In this document: positions 50,730 to 60,249 of the stretch, piece by piece | Position numbering within the stretch: position 1 is the first letter of the stretch | Layout: each line of letters opens with the position of its first letter | NCBI GenBank assembly: GCA_963724665.1 | Contig: CAVRVH010000012.1 | Coordinates: 992,001 to 1,056,000 of the forward strand | Length of the DNA: 64,000 nucleotides | Source: DASUPK01 sp963724665 | Lineage (GTDB): Bacteria; Actinomycetota; Thermoleophilia; Solirubrobacterales; 70-9 | Direction of reading: 5' to 3' | Position numbers and translations under genes: made by a program | The notes under the pieces: model-generated | What the model was told of the DNA's origin: nothing | The model's database searches: none | Seen by the model: only the letters and a program-made list of their open reading frames with translations

Positions 50730-52852
50730 TCGACGTCGGTCCGATCGGGAGGCTGGGGCGCTACACCGCGACCCACTTTCGCGTGGTAGTGATCGGCTGG
50801 GCCGTGATCGCACTGGGCCTCGGCTTCCTGGCGCCGCGGGTCGAGAAGGCCCTCTCCGGCGCGGGCTGGGAGGCGACCGGCTCCGAGTCGGTCCAGGCGC
50901 GAAAGCTGATCGACCGCAACTTCCAGGGGCTCTCCAGCTATGGCCTCATGGTCGTCGTTCACTCGCCCGCGTCATCTATTGGCGATCCGAACTTCGATTC
51001 CACGGTCGCGGCCGTCGAGCGGAGGCTGCGCTCGGACTCCGCGGTGCGGTCCGTGGTCGGTCCGCAGCCGGGCGTCTCGATTTCGCCCGACGGCCACACC
51101 GCGATCGTGCAGGCCGGCGCCGCCAAGGACGCGAATGCCATGGTCGCCGCTGCGGAGAACCTCAAGGGGCCGCTGACGTCGCTGGGTCATGCCGGGACGC
51201 AGGTCCACCTGACCGGCGCGTCCGGAATGTGGTCCGACTTCAATGCCGCGAACAAGAGCGCGATGCTGCGCTCGGAGGTGATCTCCTGGCCCGTGACCCT
51301 GGCGATCATGCTGGTCGCCTTCGGCTCACTTGTCGCCGCCGGCCTCCCTCTGATGCTGACCATGGTCGGCCTGGTCGCCGCAGCTGGCTCCCTCTACCTC
51401 GGCGCGCAGGTCCTGCCGATCTCCATCTGGGCCATGAACTTCGCGCTGATGTTCGCCCTCGCGCTGGGCATCGACTACGCGCTGTTCGTCGTCTATCGGT
51501 TCCGCGGCGCGTTCTTCGGGTCCGGGCTGCCGCCAGAAGAAGCCGTCGCCCAGACCATGGACACGGCCGGCAAGGCCGTGGTCTTCTCGGCCGTGACGGT
51601 CCTGATCTCCCTGAGCGCGGTGATGCTGGTCCCGAGCCCGGCCTTCCGCTCGGTCAGCGTCGGGATCATGCTGGCCGTCGTCTTCGTGCTCGCCGCGACG
51701 TTGACCCTGCTGCCGGCGGTGCTCGCGAAGCTGGGGTCCCGGGTGGACAAGCTCTCGCTGCCGTGGGCCCACTCCGGCGAGCACCGCTCGCCGCGCTTCG
51801 CGGCCTGGGGGGAGCGCCTCTGGCGCCACCCCCTGCGCTACGGCGTCCCGGCCGTCGTGGCCCTGGTCGCTCTCATGATGCCGGTGCTGACGCTCCATAC
51901 GGCGATGCCCTCGATCAAGGTCGTCCCGCCCGGCGACTCCTCTCGGGTCGGCTACGGCCAGGTGCAGGCGGCATTCGGTCCGGGCGCGACCGGGCCGCTG
52001 CAGCTCGTCGCGCCGGCATCAGAGGCCGGAGCAGCGACCGCCGTTACGCAACGCGATCCCGGCATCGGCCAGGTGCTGCCCGCACAGCGGTCGGGCGACC
52101 TCGCCCTGATCTACGCGATCCCGCGGCAGGATCCCTCGAGCTCGGCGGCAAGCGCGACGATCGACAGGCTGCGCACGGAGCTCCCCGCGGGGACCATGGT
52201 CGGTGGCGCGGTCGCCGAGAACCACGATCTGGCGGCCGCGCTCACGGGGAAGACACCTCTGGTGATCGGCGTCGTCCTGGCCCTGGGCTTCGTCCTCCTG
52301 CTTGTCGCGCTGCAGGCCCCGCTGATCGCGGCGGCGGGCGTGGTCACCAACCTGCTCGCCACCGGAGCCGCCTTCGGCGTGGCCAAGTGGATCTTTCAGG
52401 ACGGTGCTCTGCACTCGATCCTCGGCTTCGAGCCACAGGGCTTCCTCGACGCCTGGGGACCGGTCTTCTTCTTCGCGATGATCTTCGCGATCTCGATGGA
52501 CTACACGGTGTTCCTGCTCTCCTCGGCGAGGGAGCATTGGGATCGCACCCATGACGCCAAGGAGGCGATGGTCGGAGGGCTGGCCCACTCGGGGCGCGTG
52601 ATCTTCGCGGCCGGCGCGGTGATGGTGGCGGTCTTCTTCACCTTCGCCCTCTCCGGGCCGCTGCCGCCGAAGGAGATGGGGCTGATCCTTGGGATTGCGG
52701 TCCTTCTCGACGCGATGCTGATCCGCCTGCTGCTGATGCCGGTGCTGCTCAGGCTGCTCGGCCCGTGGGCCTGGTATCTGCCGCGCTGGGCGGATCGGGT
52801 GCTCCCCGCCGTCCGCTTCGGGCACGGCGAGGAAGCGCCGAGCCGTGCGTAG
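50726..52852 (+). CDS. MMPL family RND-type transporter
   Basis: 708 aa, GTG start. The twelve helices contain the twin ALGIDYALFVVYRFRGAFFG and AISMDYTVFLLSSAREHWD motifs of MMPL/HpnN-like transporters, and each half has the usual extracytoplasmic domain (about 40-170 and 385-480). Exports lipids or hydrophobic compounds using the proton gradient. Third gene of the ArsR operon. Confidence 0.92.
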   Translation: MIDVGPIGRLGRYTATHFRVVVIGWAVIALGLGFLAPRVEKALSGAGWEATGSESVQARKLIDRNFQGLSSYGLMVVVHSPASSIGDPNFDSTVAAVERRLRSDSAVRSVVGPQPGVSISPDGHTAIVQAGAAKDANAMVAAAENLKGPLTSLGHAGTQVHLTGASGMWSDFNAANKSAMLRSEVISWPVTLAIMLVAFGSLVAAGLPLMLTMVGLVAAAGSLYLGAQVLPISIWAMNFALMFALALGIDYALFVVYRFRGAFFGSGLPPEEAVAQTMDTAGKAVVFSAVTVLISLSAVMLVPSPAFRSVSVGIMLAVVFVLAATLTLLPAVLAKLGSRVDKLSLPWAHSGEHRSPRFAAWGERLWRHPLRYGVPAVVALVALMMPVLTLHTAMPSIKVVPPGDSSRVGYGQVQAAFGPGATGPLQLVAPASEAGAATAVTQRDPGIGQVLPAQRSGDLALIYAIPRQDPSSSAASATIDRLRTELPAGTMVGGAVAENHDLAAALTGKTPLVIGVVLALGFVLLLVALQAPLIAAAGVVTNLLATGAAFGVAKWIFQDGALHSILGFEPQGFLDAWGPVFFFAMIFAISMDYTVFLLSSAREHWDRTHDAKEAMVGGLAHSGRVIFAAGAVMVAVFFTFALSGPLPPKEMGLILGIAVLLDAMLIRLLLMPVLLRLLGPWAWYLPRWADRVLPAVRFGHGEEAPSRA

Positions 52853-52855
52853 CGG

Positions 52856-54052
52856 CTACTTCGCCGGCAGGCAGTAGCCGTACGCGGTGAGCTGCGGGGC
52901 AGCGCCGAAGAAGCCGTAGGCGTGCGCCGTCCAGGTGCCGTCGGGGTTGAACCCGGCGCCGTCGAACAGCGCGCTCGTGGAGCCGTTGGTGCTGAACCCA
53001 CCGGCGATCAGCTTCTTGCCGGCGGGACAGGCGGGCGTGGTCGTCGACGCGGAGCCGTTCGCCGCCACCGGGGCCGGCGATGAGGCCACCTCGGTGATGA
53101 TCGGCTTCTTCGTCCGCGCGCAGTATGCAATCGACGTGAGCTCGCCGGATCCCGTTCCGTAGGCATGCCCGCTGACCATCCAGGCGTTCGTGCCGGCCGC
53201 GTGGGACTCGGTGACGTAGTCGCCACCGTCGCTGCGGAAGTCGGTGCGCTGGAATCCGCCCGAGACCAGGGACTGCCCGGAGGGGCAGCGGGCGATAACG
53301 GTCTTCGTCTCGCCGGGCCGCAGGTAGACGGTCCGGTGTGGGGTGGGGGTGGCCGGGATCACCCCGAAGCCGCACATCGCCTGCACGGTGACGTTGCGCG
53401 GCGCGGTGCTGGCCCGACTGGGGTCGAGGAAGACGACGCTGATGTGCCAGCCTCGCTGGGCCCCCAGCCTCTCGTAGGAGTGGGGATAGATCCCCTCGCC
53501 GTCGCTGTCCGTCGCCGGGCTGGATGTCATGCCGCCGCCCATCGGGAACTTGCCGCCCGGGCAGATGGTCTGAAGGCGGGGGGCCGTGTCGGGCTTGGTC
53601 ACCTGGAAGGGCCTCGTGGCGAGGGTCAGGTTGGTGAGCGGCTTGGCGAGCCCGGGTGTCGCCAGGCCCTTGTGCCCCTGGAGGCGGACGGTCCCCAGCT
53701 TTGAGTCCAGCACGTAGATTCCGCCGACTGCCCGCAGCGCCATCCGCAGGTGCTCGCAAGTGGTGCCCTGTACGACCACGTAGACCTCGTTGGTGTTGGC
53801 CAGGCGCTTCGTGTTGGGCGCGACGCCGACCTTGTGCTTGCTGGACTCGTGGATCGCCCGCGCGAGCTGTTTCGGCGGCGGGTAGCAGCCGCTCGGGTCG
53901 AATCGGCGCTCGAAGAGGGCAACCTTGTAAGCGGCCTCGAGCCGCTTGGTCGCGATGTTGAAGCCCGCCTTGATGCCGAATGCGCTGGGCGCGGCGACGA
54001 GCAGGCCGGTGGCCACGGCGATCAGGGTGGTGAGGAGGGCGATTCGCTTCAC
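52856..54052 (-). CDS. Secreted protein with three CPxGxxLxxGGF repeats
   Basis: 398 aa from a GTG at 54052 (a GTG at 54073 is possible). Signal peptide KRIALLTTLIAVATGLLVAAPSAFG. The C-terminal two thirds repeat one unit: ICPGGKFPMGGGM, RCPSGQSLVSGGFQ and ACPAGKKLIAGGFST, each followed by a W-containing strand and a closing MCGFGV, AYCARTK or GYCLPAK, so each repeat has a Cys pair. The N-terminal part resembles a small substrate-binding or inhibitor fold. I know no function. Confidence 0.72.
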   Translation of the reverse strand: MKRIALLTTLIAVATGLLVAAPSAFGIKAGFNIATKRLEAAYKVALFERRFDPSGCYPPPKQLARAIHESSKHKVGVAPNTKRLANTNEVYVVVQGTTCEHLRMALRAVGGIYVLDSKLGTVRLQGHKGLATPGLAKPLTNLTLATRPFQVTKPDTAPRLQTICPGGKFPMGGGMTSSPATDSDGEGIYPHSYERLGAQRGWHISVVFLDPSRASTAPRNVTVQAMCGFGVIPATPTPHRTVYLRPGETKTVIARCPSGQSLVSGGFQRTDFRSDGGDYVTESHAAGTNAWMVSGHAYGTGSGELTSIAYCARTKKPIITEVASSPAPVAANGSASTTTPACPAGKKLIAGGFSTNGSTSALFDGAGFNPDGTWTAHAYGFFGAAPQLTAYGYCLPAK

Positions 54053-54182
54053 GGGTCGCTGAGAACAGCTCACCTGCCGGGAAGTTGCGCATCTTGGCAG
54101 GCGGACATGAAGCGAGACTTATCGATACGTTCCGTGTTCGATGTATCAGTAAGGGCGCAGGGCGATCGATGAGGAGAGTGGA

Positions 54183-55613
54183 ATGAGGAGACGGGACAGG
54201 ATGTCCGCGCGGCTCGGGCTTGTTGCGGTGACGGCCGCCGCGATGTTGGCGGTGCTGGCGCCGGCGGCGAGCGCGAAGGTGCCGGTGAAGTTCAAGACGA
54301 TGGCGGGCTATCCGTCGCCGGGCACACCGCAGAATCTGAACGTCGTCGGTGTCCTCAAGACCGGCGATCCGAAGGCCAAGAACGTCCTCGTCCTCAATCC
54401 CGGAACCTCGGCGAGTGCCGCCTACTTCGAGCCCCTCGCCAAGTCGATCGTCAAGATGCTCCCCGGCTGGCAGATCTGGGCGGTGGAACGCCGCGAGAAC
54501 TATCTCGAGGACCAGTCCGAGCTCAACCTCCTCAAGCAGGGGAAGGTCAGCCCCACCGACTTCTTCAACTACTACCTGGGCTACCTGTCGAACTCGAGCA
54601 TCACGAACCACGTCCACAACGTGCCTGACTCGGCGGTTCCGTTCGCTCGCCAGTGGGGGATGAACACCGAGATCAACGATCTCCGCGTCGTGGTCAAGGC
54701 TGCTGCCAAGGGCGGTCGCAACGTGGCGATGGGCGGCCACTCGCTCGGCGGATCGATCGCCACCGCCTACGCGACCTGGGACTTCAACGGCCGACCGGGC
54801 GGGCGCGATCTGTCCGGACTCGTGTTGATCGACGGCGCCAGCAGTCCGACACCGGTAACGGCCGACCAGGCACAGACCTCGCTGAACAATCTGCAGACCT
54901 CAACCCCCTGGCTCGCGTTCGGCGGCATTCCGGCGCCCCTCGCGGGCCTATTCGGGATGGTCGGCTCCGCGGCCACCAAGGCGTCGCCCAACACCCTCTC
55001 GGTCTTTCAGGGTTGGCCGTTGCTGCCGTCCAACCTGCAGCCTCCGCCTGGGGTCAATCCCACCAACGAGGCCGCCTACGGGCTCTCGACCGACGTCAAG
55101 ACCTCACCCTCCTCGTTGCTCGCGGCCCAGGTACACAGCGGCCAGCTCGCCGCCAGCGGCGACCCGCGCGGCTGGGACCGTGCCGGAAACATCACACCGA
55201 TCCAGCGGTGGGCGAGCATGTTCTCGGGCTGGGGCCTGCAGAACCTGGACGGCACCGCCTGGTACCACCCGCTGCGCCTGTCGATCGACTCGGGCGCGGT
55301 CGGCGATGGGCTCCCGAATCCTGCCCAGTCGGTCCTAGACGTTCACTCGACCGACGCGTCCAAGCTGCGGAAGCGAATGAAGATCTACGCCTTCGCTGCC
55401 GCGCTCGGCGGGACCAGGGTGATCTCGGCCGCGCAGTCGCTGGCGGCTGAGGCCGGGATACCGCGCAAGAACCTGAAGCTAGTCGACCGCTCGGCGACCT
55501 ACGCGCACAACGACCCGAGCGCGGCGGAGCCCAAGGTGAACGCGTTCCTGAAGAAACTGGTCCCGTTCCTGAAGTCGATCAGCGTGGGGAACAAGTCGGC
55601 TAAGAAGGGCTAG
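54183..55613 (+). CDS. Secreted alpha/beta hydrolase
   Basis: 476 aa, ATG behind GAGGAGAGTGG. Signal peptide LGLVAVTAAAMLAVLAPAASA. VLVLNPGTSASAAYFEPLAKSI is the oxyanion region, VAMGGHSLGGSIATAYATWDF the GxSxG elbow, GLVLIDGASSP the next strand, and ATYAHNDPSAAEPKVNAFL probably carries the His. Larger than usual because of a long insertion (about 240-350). An extracellular esterase; substrate unknown. Confidence 0.83.
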   Translation: MRRRDRMSARLGLVAVTAAAMLAVLAPAASAKVPVKFKTMAGYPSPGTPQNLNVVGVLKTGDPKAKNVLVLNPGTSASAAYFEPLAKSIVKMLPGWQIWAVERRENYLEDQSELNLLKQGKVSPTDFFNYYLGYLSNSSITNHVHNVPDSAVPFARQWGMNTEINDLRVVVKAAAKGGRNVAMGGHSLGGSIATAYATWDFNGRPGGRDLSGLVLIDGASSPTPVTADQAQTSLNNLQTSTPWLAFGGIPAPLAGLFGMVGSAATKASPNTLSVFQGWPLLPSNLQPPPGVNPTNEAAYGLSTDVKTSPSSLLAAQVHSGQLAASGDPRGWDRAGNITPIQRWASMFSGWGLQNLDGTAWYHPLRLSIDSGAVGDGLPNPAQSVLDVHSTDASKLRKRMKIYAFAAALGGTRVISAAQSLAAEAGIPRKNLKLVDRSATYAHNDPSAAEPKVNAFLKKLVPFLKSISVGNKSAKKG

Positions 55614-56986
55614 CCGGACTCAACAGGGTGTCCGCTGCGGCGCCAGGTGCCGACGCCGCCGTTGGCGACATGCACGACCCGCTCGAACCCCTCCCGCTGG
55701 AGGATCGAAGCGGCGAGACCGCTGCGCTTGCCGCCACTGCAGATCGCGGCGATCACCCGGTCGCGCGGCAGCTCGCCCTGCCGGTCGGGCAGCTCCCCAT
55801 AGGGGAGGTTGACCGACCCGGGGATGTGGGCCTCGGCGAACTCGTCGTCGTCGCGGACATCGAGCACCATGACGTCGTCGACCTCCATGCGACCCGCGAG
55901 CTCATCCGGGTCGATCAGCTCGATCCGCCGCACGGGGCGGCCCTCCGAGCGCCATGAGGTCATGCCGCCGTCGAGATAGCCGCGGACCCGGAGGCCGACC
56001 GACGCGAGCAGCTCCGCGGCCTCGAGCTCGTACCCGTCGGACGCGGCGATCACGATCAGATCGACGTCGGGCAGGACCACCCTTGCGACCTTGGTGGCAA
56101 AGCCGGTCTCGTAGGCCGAGGCGCTGATCGCGCCCGGAACGTGGGCCTCGTCGAATTGCTCGTTGGTGCGCGCGTCGATGAGGAGCGCGCCCTCGGCGAT
56201 CCCGACCTCCACGGCGTGGGGCGCCAGCGGAATGGGCGTGCCCATCTCCTCGATCAGGGGCCCTCGGTTGAGGGCGACGATGTGCTCGACGTTGGGCGGC
56301 GGCGCGCCCAGCGTCGCGATGGCGTCCTCGACGAACTCGTCCTCGGTCGCGAAGCGCAGAGCGCGGTTGTGCTCCCGCTCGAAGCCGATGGTCGACGTCG
56401 ACTTCAGGTCGATCCCCGCGCTGCCGCAGGCCGAGCCGCCCAGGTGGCCGGGCCAGACCTCGACGTCGTCGGGGAGCGAGAGAAGCCGCTCGTGGAGCGA
56501 GTGGAAGATGCCCGCCGCTCCCTCGCGCTTCTCGATCGCGAGGTCGGGCCTCGCCACGTCCCCGACGAAGAGCGAGTCACCGGTCAGCACGGCCCAGGGA
56601 TCGCCCCCGCGATCGCCGTCACGCAGAAGGAACGAGGTGTGCTCCGGACGGTGGCCAGGTGTGTGAAGCGCCTCGATCTCGACCTCGCCGAGCGTGAGCT
56701 TCCAGCCGTCGGTGAACGCCTCGTGCTGATACTCGGCGTCGGCGAGCTCGTGGATGTGGATCGTCGCCCCCGTGGCCCTCGCGAGGCGACCATGGCCGGA
56801 GACGTGGTCGGCGTGGTTGTGCGTCTCCAGCACGTGCTCGATGCGAACCCCGTGCAGCCGGCTGAGGCGCAGATATGGCTCGATCGCCCACTGCGGGTCG
56901 ATAACCGCGGCGACGCCGGAGCCGGTGTCGCCGACCAGATAGGAAGCGCAGCTCAGGTCCTCATGCAGGATCTGCCGAAAGAACAC
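55610..56986 (-). CDS. MBL-fold hydrolase with two rhodanese domains
   Basis: 458 aa. Metal site ETHNHADHVSGHG and LHTPGHRPEHTSF mark the persulfide-dioxygenase-like MBL domain (1-240). Two rhodanese-like domains follow: the first (about 255-350) has VIAASDGYE where the active Cys should be, so it is inactive; the second (about 360-455) keeps the Cys in ICSGGKRSG. It probably oxidises glutathione-type persulfides and transfers sulfur. Overlaps the hydrolase stop by 4 bp, convergently. Confidence 0.88.
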   Translation of the reverse strand: MFFRQILHEDLSCASYLVGDTGSGVAAVIDPQWAIEPYLRLSRLHGVRIEHVLETHNHADHVSGHGRLARATGATIHIHELADAEYQHEAFTDGWKLTLGEVEIEALHTPGHRPEHTSFLLRDGDRGGDPWAVLTGDSLFVGDVARPDLAIEKREGAAGIFHSLHERLLSLPDDVEVWPGHLGGSACGSAGIDLKSTSTIGFEREHNRALRFATEDEFVEDAIATLGAPPPNVEHIVALNRGPLIEEMGTPIPLAPHAVEVGIAEGALLIDARTNEQFDEAHVPGAISASAYETGFATKVARVVLPDVDLIVIAASDGYELEAAELLASVGLRVRGYLDGGMTSWRSEGRPVRRIELIDPDELAGRMEVDDVMVLDVRDDDEFAEAHIPGSVNLPYGELPDRQGELPRDRVIAAICSGGKRSGLAASILQREGFERVVHVANGGVGTWRRSGHPVESG

Positions 56987-57006
56987 TCCACTGAGCTTAC
57001 GAGCGG

Positions 57007-57801
57007 CTAGGTGCCGGTGAAGTCCGGATCTCGCTTCTCGACGAAGGCCAACACACCCTCGGTGAAGTCCTTGCTCTGACCCTGGCCCTTCTGGGCTTCG
57101 GCCTCTGCGTCGAGCTGGCCGGCGAGGTCGGCGTAGAGGCGCCGGTTGAGCAGTTGCTTTGAGCCCGCATAAGACCGCGTCGGGCCGTTTGCGAGCCGCT
57201 CGAGCAGAGCGGCCCCCTCAGACTCGAGATCCGCGTCCGGGACTACGCGGTTGATCAGGCCCCAGTCGAGCGCCTGATCCGCCGGCACGCGCTCGCCCAG
57301 CATCGCCATCTCAGCGGCGCGGGCGTAGCCGACCCGGGCGGGGATGAAAGCCGTCGAGCCGCCATCGGGCACCAGGCCGATGTTGACGAAGGCGAGCAGG
57401 AAGTAGGCGGACTCGGCGGCGACGATCAGGTCGGCGGCGAGGGCCAGTGAGCAACCGATCCCGACGGCGGGCCCGTTGACGGCAGACACCACCGGCTTGG
57501 GCGTCTCCCTGAGCTGGGTGATGATCGGGTGGTAGATCTCCTTCAGGCGGGCGCTGAGATCCGGGAGCCCGCCGTCGTCAGCGCCGCGCTGTTCCTTCAG
57601 ATCCGCGCCCGAGGAGAAGCCGCGCCCGGCGCCGGTGATCAGCACGGCCCTGATCCTCTCGTCGCCGGCGACGGTCGTGACCGCGTCGAGCAGGTCCTTG
57701 CCGAACTGCTCGTTCCAAGCGTTGAGGGCATCGGGCCGGTTGAGCAGGATGCGGGCGGCCGGGCCGTCGGTGGTCAGGTCGATCGTCTCGTGGGAGCCCA
57801 C
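57007..57801 (-). CDS. Enoyl-CoA hydratase/isomerase family protein
   Basis: 264 aa. ARILLNRPDALNAWNEQFGKDLLDA, ITGAGRGFSSGADLKEQ (oxyanion loop) and AVNGPAVGIGCSLALAADLIVA with ALDWGLINRVVPDADL are crotonase landmarks; the Glu of hydratases at the second loop is not clear (VNIGLVPDGGSTAFIP). Would act on an unsaturated acyl-CoA. Confidence 0.9.
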   Translation of the reverse strand: MGSHETIDLTTDGPAARILLNRPDALNAWNEQFGKDLLDAVTTVAGDERIRAVLITGAGRGFSSGADLKEQRGADDGGLPDLSARLKEIYHPIITQLRETPKPVVSAVNGPAVGIGCSLALAADLIVAAESAYFLLAFVNIGLVPDGGSTAFIPARVGYARAAEMAMLGERVPADQALDWGLINRVVPDADLESEGAALLERLANGPTRSYAGSKQLLNRRLYADLAGQLDAEAEAQKGQGQSKDFTEGVLAFVEKRDPDFTGT

Positions 57802-57825
57802 GCTCGGAGCCTATTCTCCCGTCCC

Positions 57826-60249
57826 GTGAATCGATACCTGCCTCGGCCGATCGCCAAGCTGCTCACTCGTCTGTTGCAGCGCTCCGCGCAGCGCACCTGG
57901 ATTCCGATCCGCATGCAGCGCGCGTGGACCGAGGCCGCCGCGAAGATTACGCGCATCCCGAGCGGTGTCTCGGTCACCCCGGGGTCGCTCGGCGGTTTGC
58001 AATGCGACCGGATCGAGGCCGACGGCGCCGATCGGTCGAGGGCGATCCTCTATCTGCACGGCGGCGCCTACGTCCTCGGTTCCCGTCGGACCCATCGCGG
58101 CCTCGCGGCGCAGATCGCGCTGGCCGGGAAGGCGCCCGTGCATCTGCTCGAGTACCGGTTGGGGCCGGAGCACAAGCATCCGGCGGGCATCGAGGATTCC
58201 GTCGCCGCCTACCGGGAGCTGATCAGCTCCGGGATCGAGCCGGAGGCGATCGTGGTCGTAGGCGATTCCGCGGGAGGTGGCCTGGCAGTTGCAATGGCGA
58301 TGAGGCTGCGCGAGGAGGGGGAGCCGCTCCCGGGCGGGCTTGTCCTCCTCAATGCCTGGCTCGATCTGACCTGCTCAGGCGCGTCGATGTACGCCAACGC
58401 CCGCCACGACGTCGGGCTGTTCCGGGACTGGACGGTGCGCGGCGGCGAGCTCTACCGCGGGGACGGCGATCCCCTCGATCCGGAGCTCTCTCCGGTCGCC
58501 GCTGACCTCAGCGGGCTGCCACCGATCTACCTCCAGGTGGGCACTCACGATCTCCTGTTGAGCGATTCCGAGACGTTTGCCGATCGTGCGCGGGCGGCCG
58601 GGGTCGATGTGCGCATGACGCGCTTCGAGGGCATGTGGCACGACTTCCAGCTCGCGGCGGGGCTCTTGCGGGAGGCCGATGAGGCGATGGCCGACCTCGG
58701 CGTCGCGCTGGATGACATCTGGGCCGGGCGGCCGCTCGCAGAGCGAGCTGCGGACGGGTCGGGCAACGGCTCGGTTAATGGGCGGCCTGCTCCGAGCATC
58801 GCGATCATCGGCGCCGGCTTCGGGGGCATCGGCCTCGCGATCACACTGAAGAAGGCGGGAATCGAATCGCTGACCATCCTCGAGAAGGCAGAGGGAGTCG
58901 GCGGTGTCTGGCGGCACAACACCTATCCGGGCGCGGCTTGCGACGTGCCCTCGCACCTCTACTCGTTTTCGTTCGAGCCGAATCCCGACTGGAGCCGCCG
59001 CTACTCGCCGCAGCCGGAGATCCTCGACTACCTGGAGCGCTGCGTGGAGAAGTACGGCCTGCGCCAGGCCCTTCGCCTGGGGACCGAGGTGACCCGGGCG
59101 GAGTTCGACGATGACATCGGCAAATGGCGGATCGAGACCGATGATGGAGAGACGCTGGAGGCTGACGTGCTCGTGTCCGCCTGCGGCCAGCTCAGCCGCC
59201 CGGCGATGACGCGAATCGAGGGAGCCGACCGTTTCAAGGGCCCGATCTTCCACACTGCCCGCTGGGACCATGACGTCGGGATCGAGGGCAAGCGGGTGGC
59301 GGTGATCGGAACGGGCGCCAGCACGATCCAGGTCGTCCCGGCGATCGCCGAGCGGGTGGCCCAGCTGGACGTCTACCAGCGCTCGGCACCCTTCGTGATT
59401 CCCAAGAAGGACCGCCCCTACATGCCGTGGGAGAGGCGTCTCTTCCGCTGGTTCCCGCCGGCGCGGTGGATGGCCCGCTTCACGCAATGGCTCACCTTCG
59501 AGATCTTCATCTCGGCTTTCAACCAGTTCCGGGGAATGGGCCGTCTCGGCGTGCGGATGTTCGAGCACAACCTCGACGACCAGGTCTCCGACCCCGAGCT
59601 GAAGCAGGCCCTGACGCCCGATCATGTGCTCGGCTGCAAGCGGGTGCTGATCTCGCCTGACTACTACTCGACCCTCGAGCGCCCGAACGTCGAGCTGGTC
59701 AGCCAGGGCGTCCGGGAGCTGACGAAGAACGGCGTCGTAGCGGAGGACAGCACCGAGCGCCCCGCCGACGTGATCGTCCTCTCAACCGGCTTCGAGAGCA
59801 CCCGGTTCCTGGCCCCGATGGAGATCCGCGGCCGCGACGGTCGCGACCTGAACGAGGTCTGGCGCGAGGGGGCGAACGCCTACCTCGGCATGACGGTCGC
59901 GGGCTTCCCGAATCTGTTCGTCATGTACGGCCCCAACACCAACCTCGGCTCAGGATCGATCATCTTCCAGCTCGAGAGCCAGATGACCTATATCGCCGAC
60001 GCCGTCGAGCGGCTGCGCCGCATGGGCGGGCAGCTCTCGGTGCGTCCCGAGGTGCAGCAGTCGTTCGACAGCGAGATGCAGAGCCGTCTCTCCACCTCTG
60101 TCTGGCAGACCGGGTGCAACAACTGGTACGTCGACGAGCACGGCCGGAACACCAACAACTGGCCGGGTTTCACGCTCGAATACCGCCGCCGGACCAGGCA
60201 TCTGGACCCGGGCGACTACGAGGATCAGCTCAGCACGTCCGGCGTGTAG
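57826..60249 (+). CDS. Esterase - Baeyer-Villiger/flavin monooxygenase fusion protein
   Basis: 807 aa, GTG start. Residues about 60-310 are an HSL-type alpha/beta hydrolase: YLHGGAYVLGS (oxyanion), GDSAGGGLAVAM (Ser), QVGTHDLLL (Asp), GMWHDFQLA (His). A Gly/Ser-rich linker (about 305-320) joins a class B flavin monooxygenase (about 322-807): GAGFGGIGLA (FAD), FKGPIFHTARWDHD (the FxGxxxHxxxW fingerprint) and GTGASTIQ (NADPH). Oxidising a ketone to an ester and hydrolysing it in one chain is the natural inference. Confidence 0.9.
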   Translation: MNRYLPRPIAKLLTRLLQRSAQRTWIPIRMQRAWTEAAAKITRIPSGVSVTPGSLGGLQCDRIEADGADRSRAILYLHGGAYVLGSRRTHRGLAAQIALAGKAPVHLLEYRLGPEHKHPAGIEDSVAAYRELISSGIEPEAIVVVGDSAGGGLAVAMAMRLREEGEPLPGGLVLLNAWLDLTCSGASMYANARHDVGLFRDWTVRGGELYRGDGDPLDPELSPVAADLSGLPPIYLQVGTHDLLLSDSETFADRARAAGVDVRMTRFEGMWHDFQLAAGLLREADEAMADLGVALDDIWAGRPLAERAADGSGNGSVNGRPAPSIAIIGAGFGGIGLAITLKKAGIESLTILEKAEGVGGVWRHNTYPGAACDVPSHLYSFSFEPNPDWSRRYSPQPEILDYLERCVEKYGLRQALRLGTEVTRAEFDDDIGKWRIETDDGETLEADVLVSACGQLSRPAMTRIEGADRFKGPIFHTARWDHDVGIEGKRVAVIGTGASTIQVVPAIAERVAQLDVYQRSAPFVIPKKDRPYMPWERRLFRWFPPARWMARFTQWLTFEIFISAFNQFRGMGRLGVRMFEHNLDDQVSDPELKQALTPDHVLGCKRVLISPDYYSTLERPNVELVSQGVRELTKNGVVAEDSTERPADVIVLSTGFESTRFLAPMEIRGRDGRDLNEVWREGANAYLGMTVAGFPNLFVMYGPNTNLGSGSIIFQLESQMTYIADAVERLRRMGGQLSVRPEVQQSFDSEMQSRLSTSVWQTGCNNWYVDEHGRNTNNWPGFTLEYRRRTRHLDPGDYEDQLSTSGV

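Noticed and set aside
52749..54740. Very long open frame on the minus strand across two genes
   Set aside because: High-GC shadow of the real frames; its residues are Arg/Pro/His-rich without any domain, while the overlapping secreted protein and hydrolase have signal peptides and motifs.
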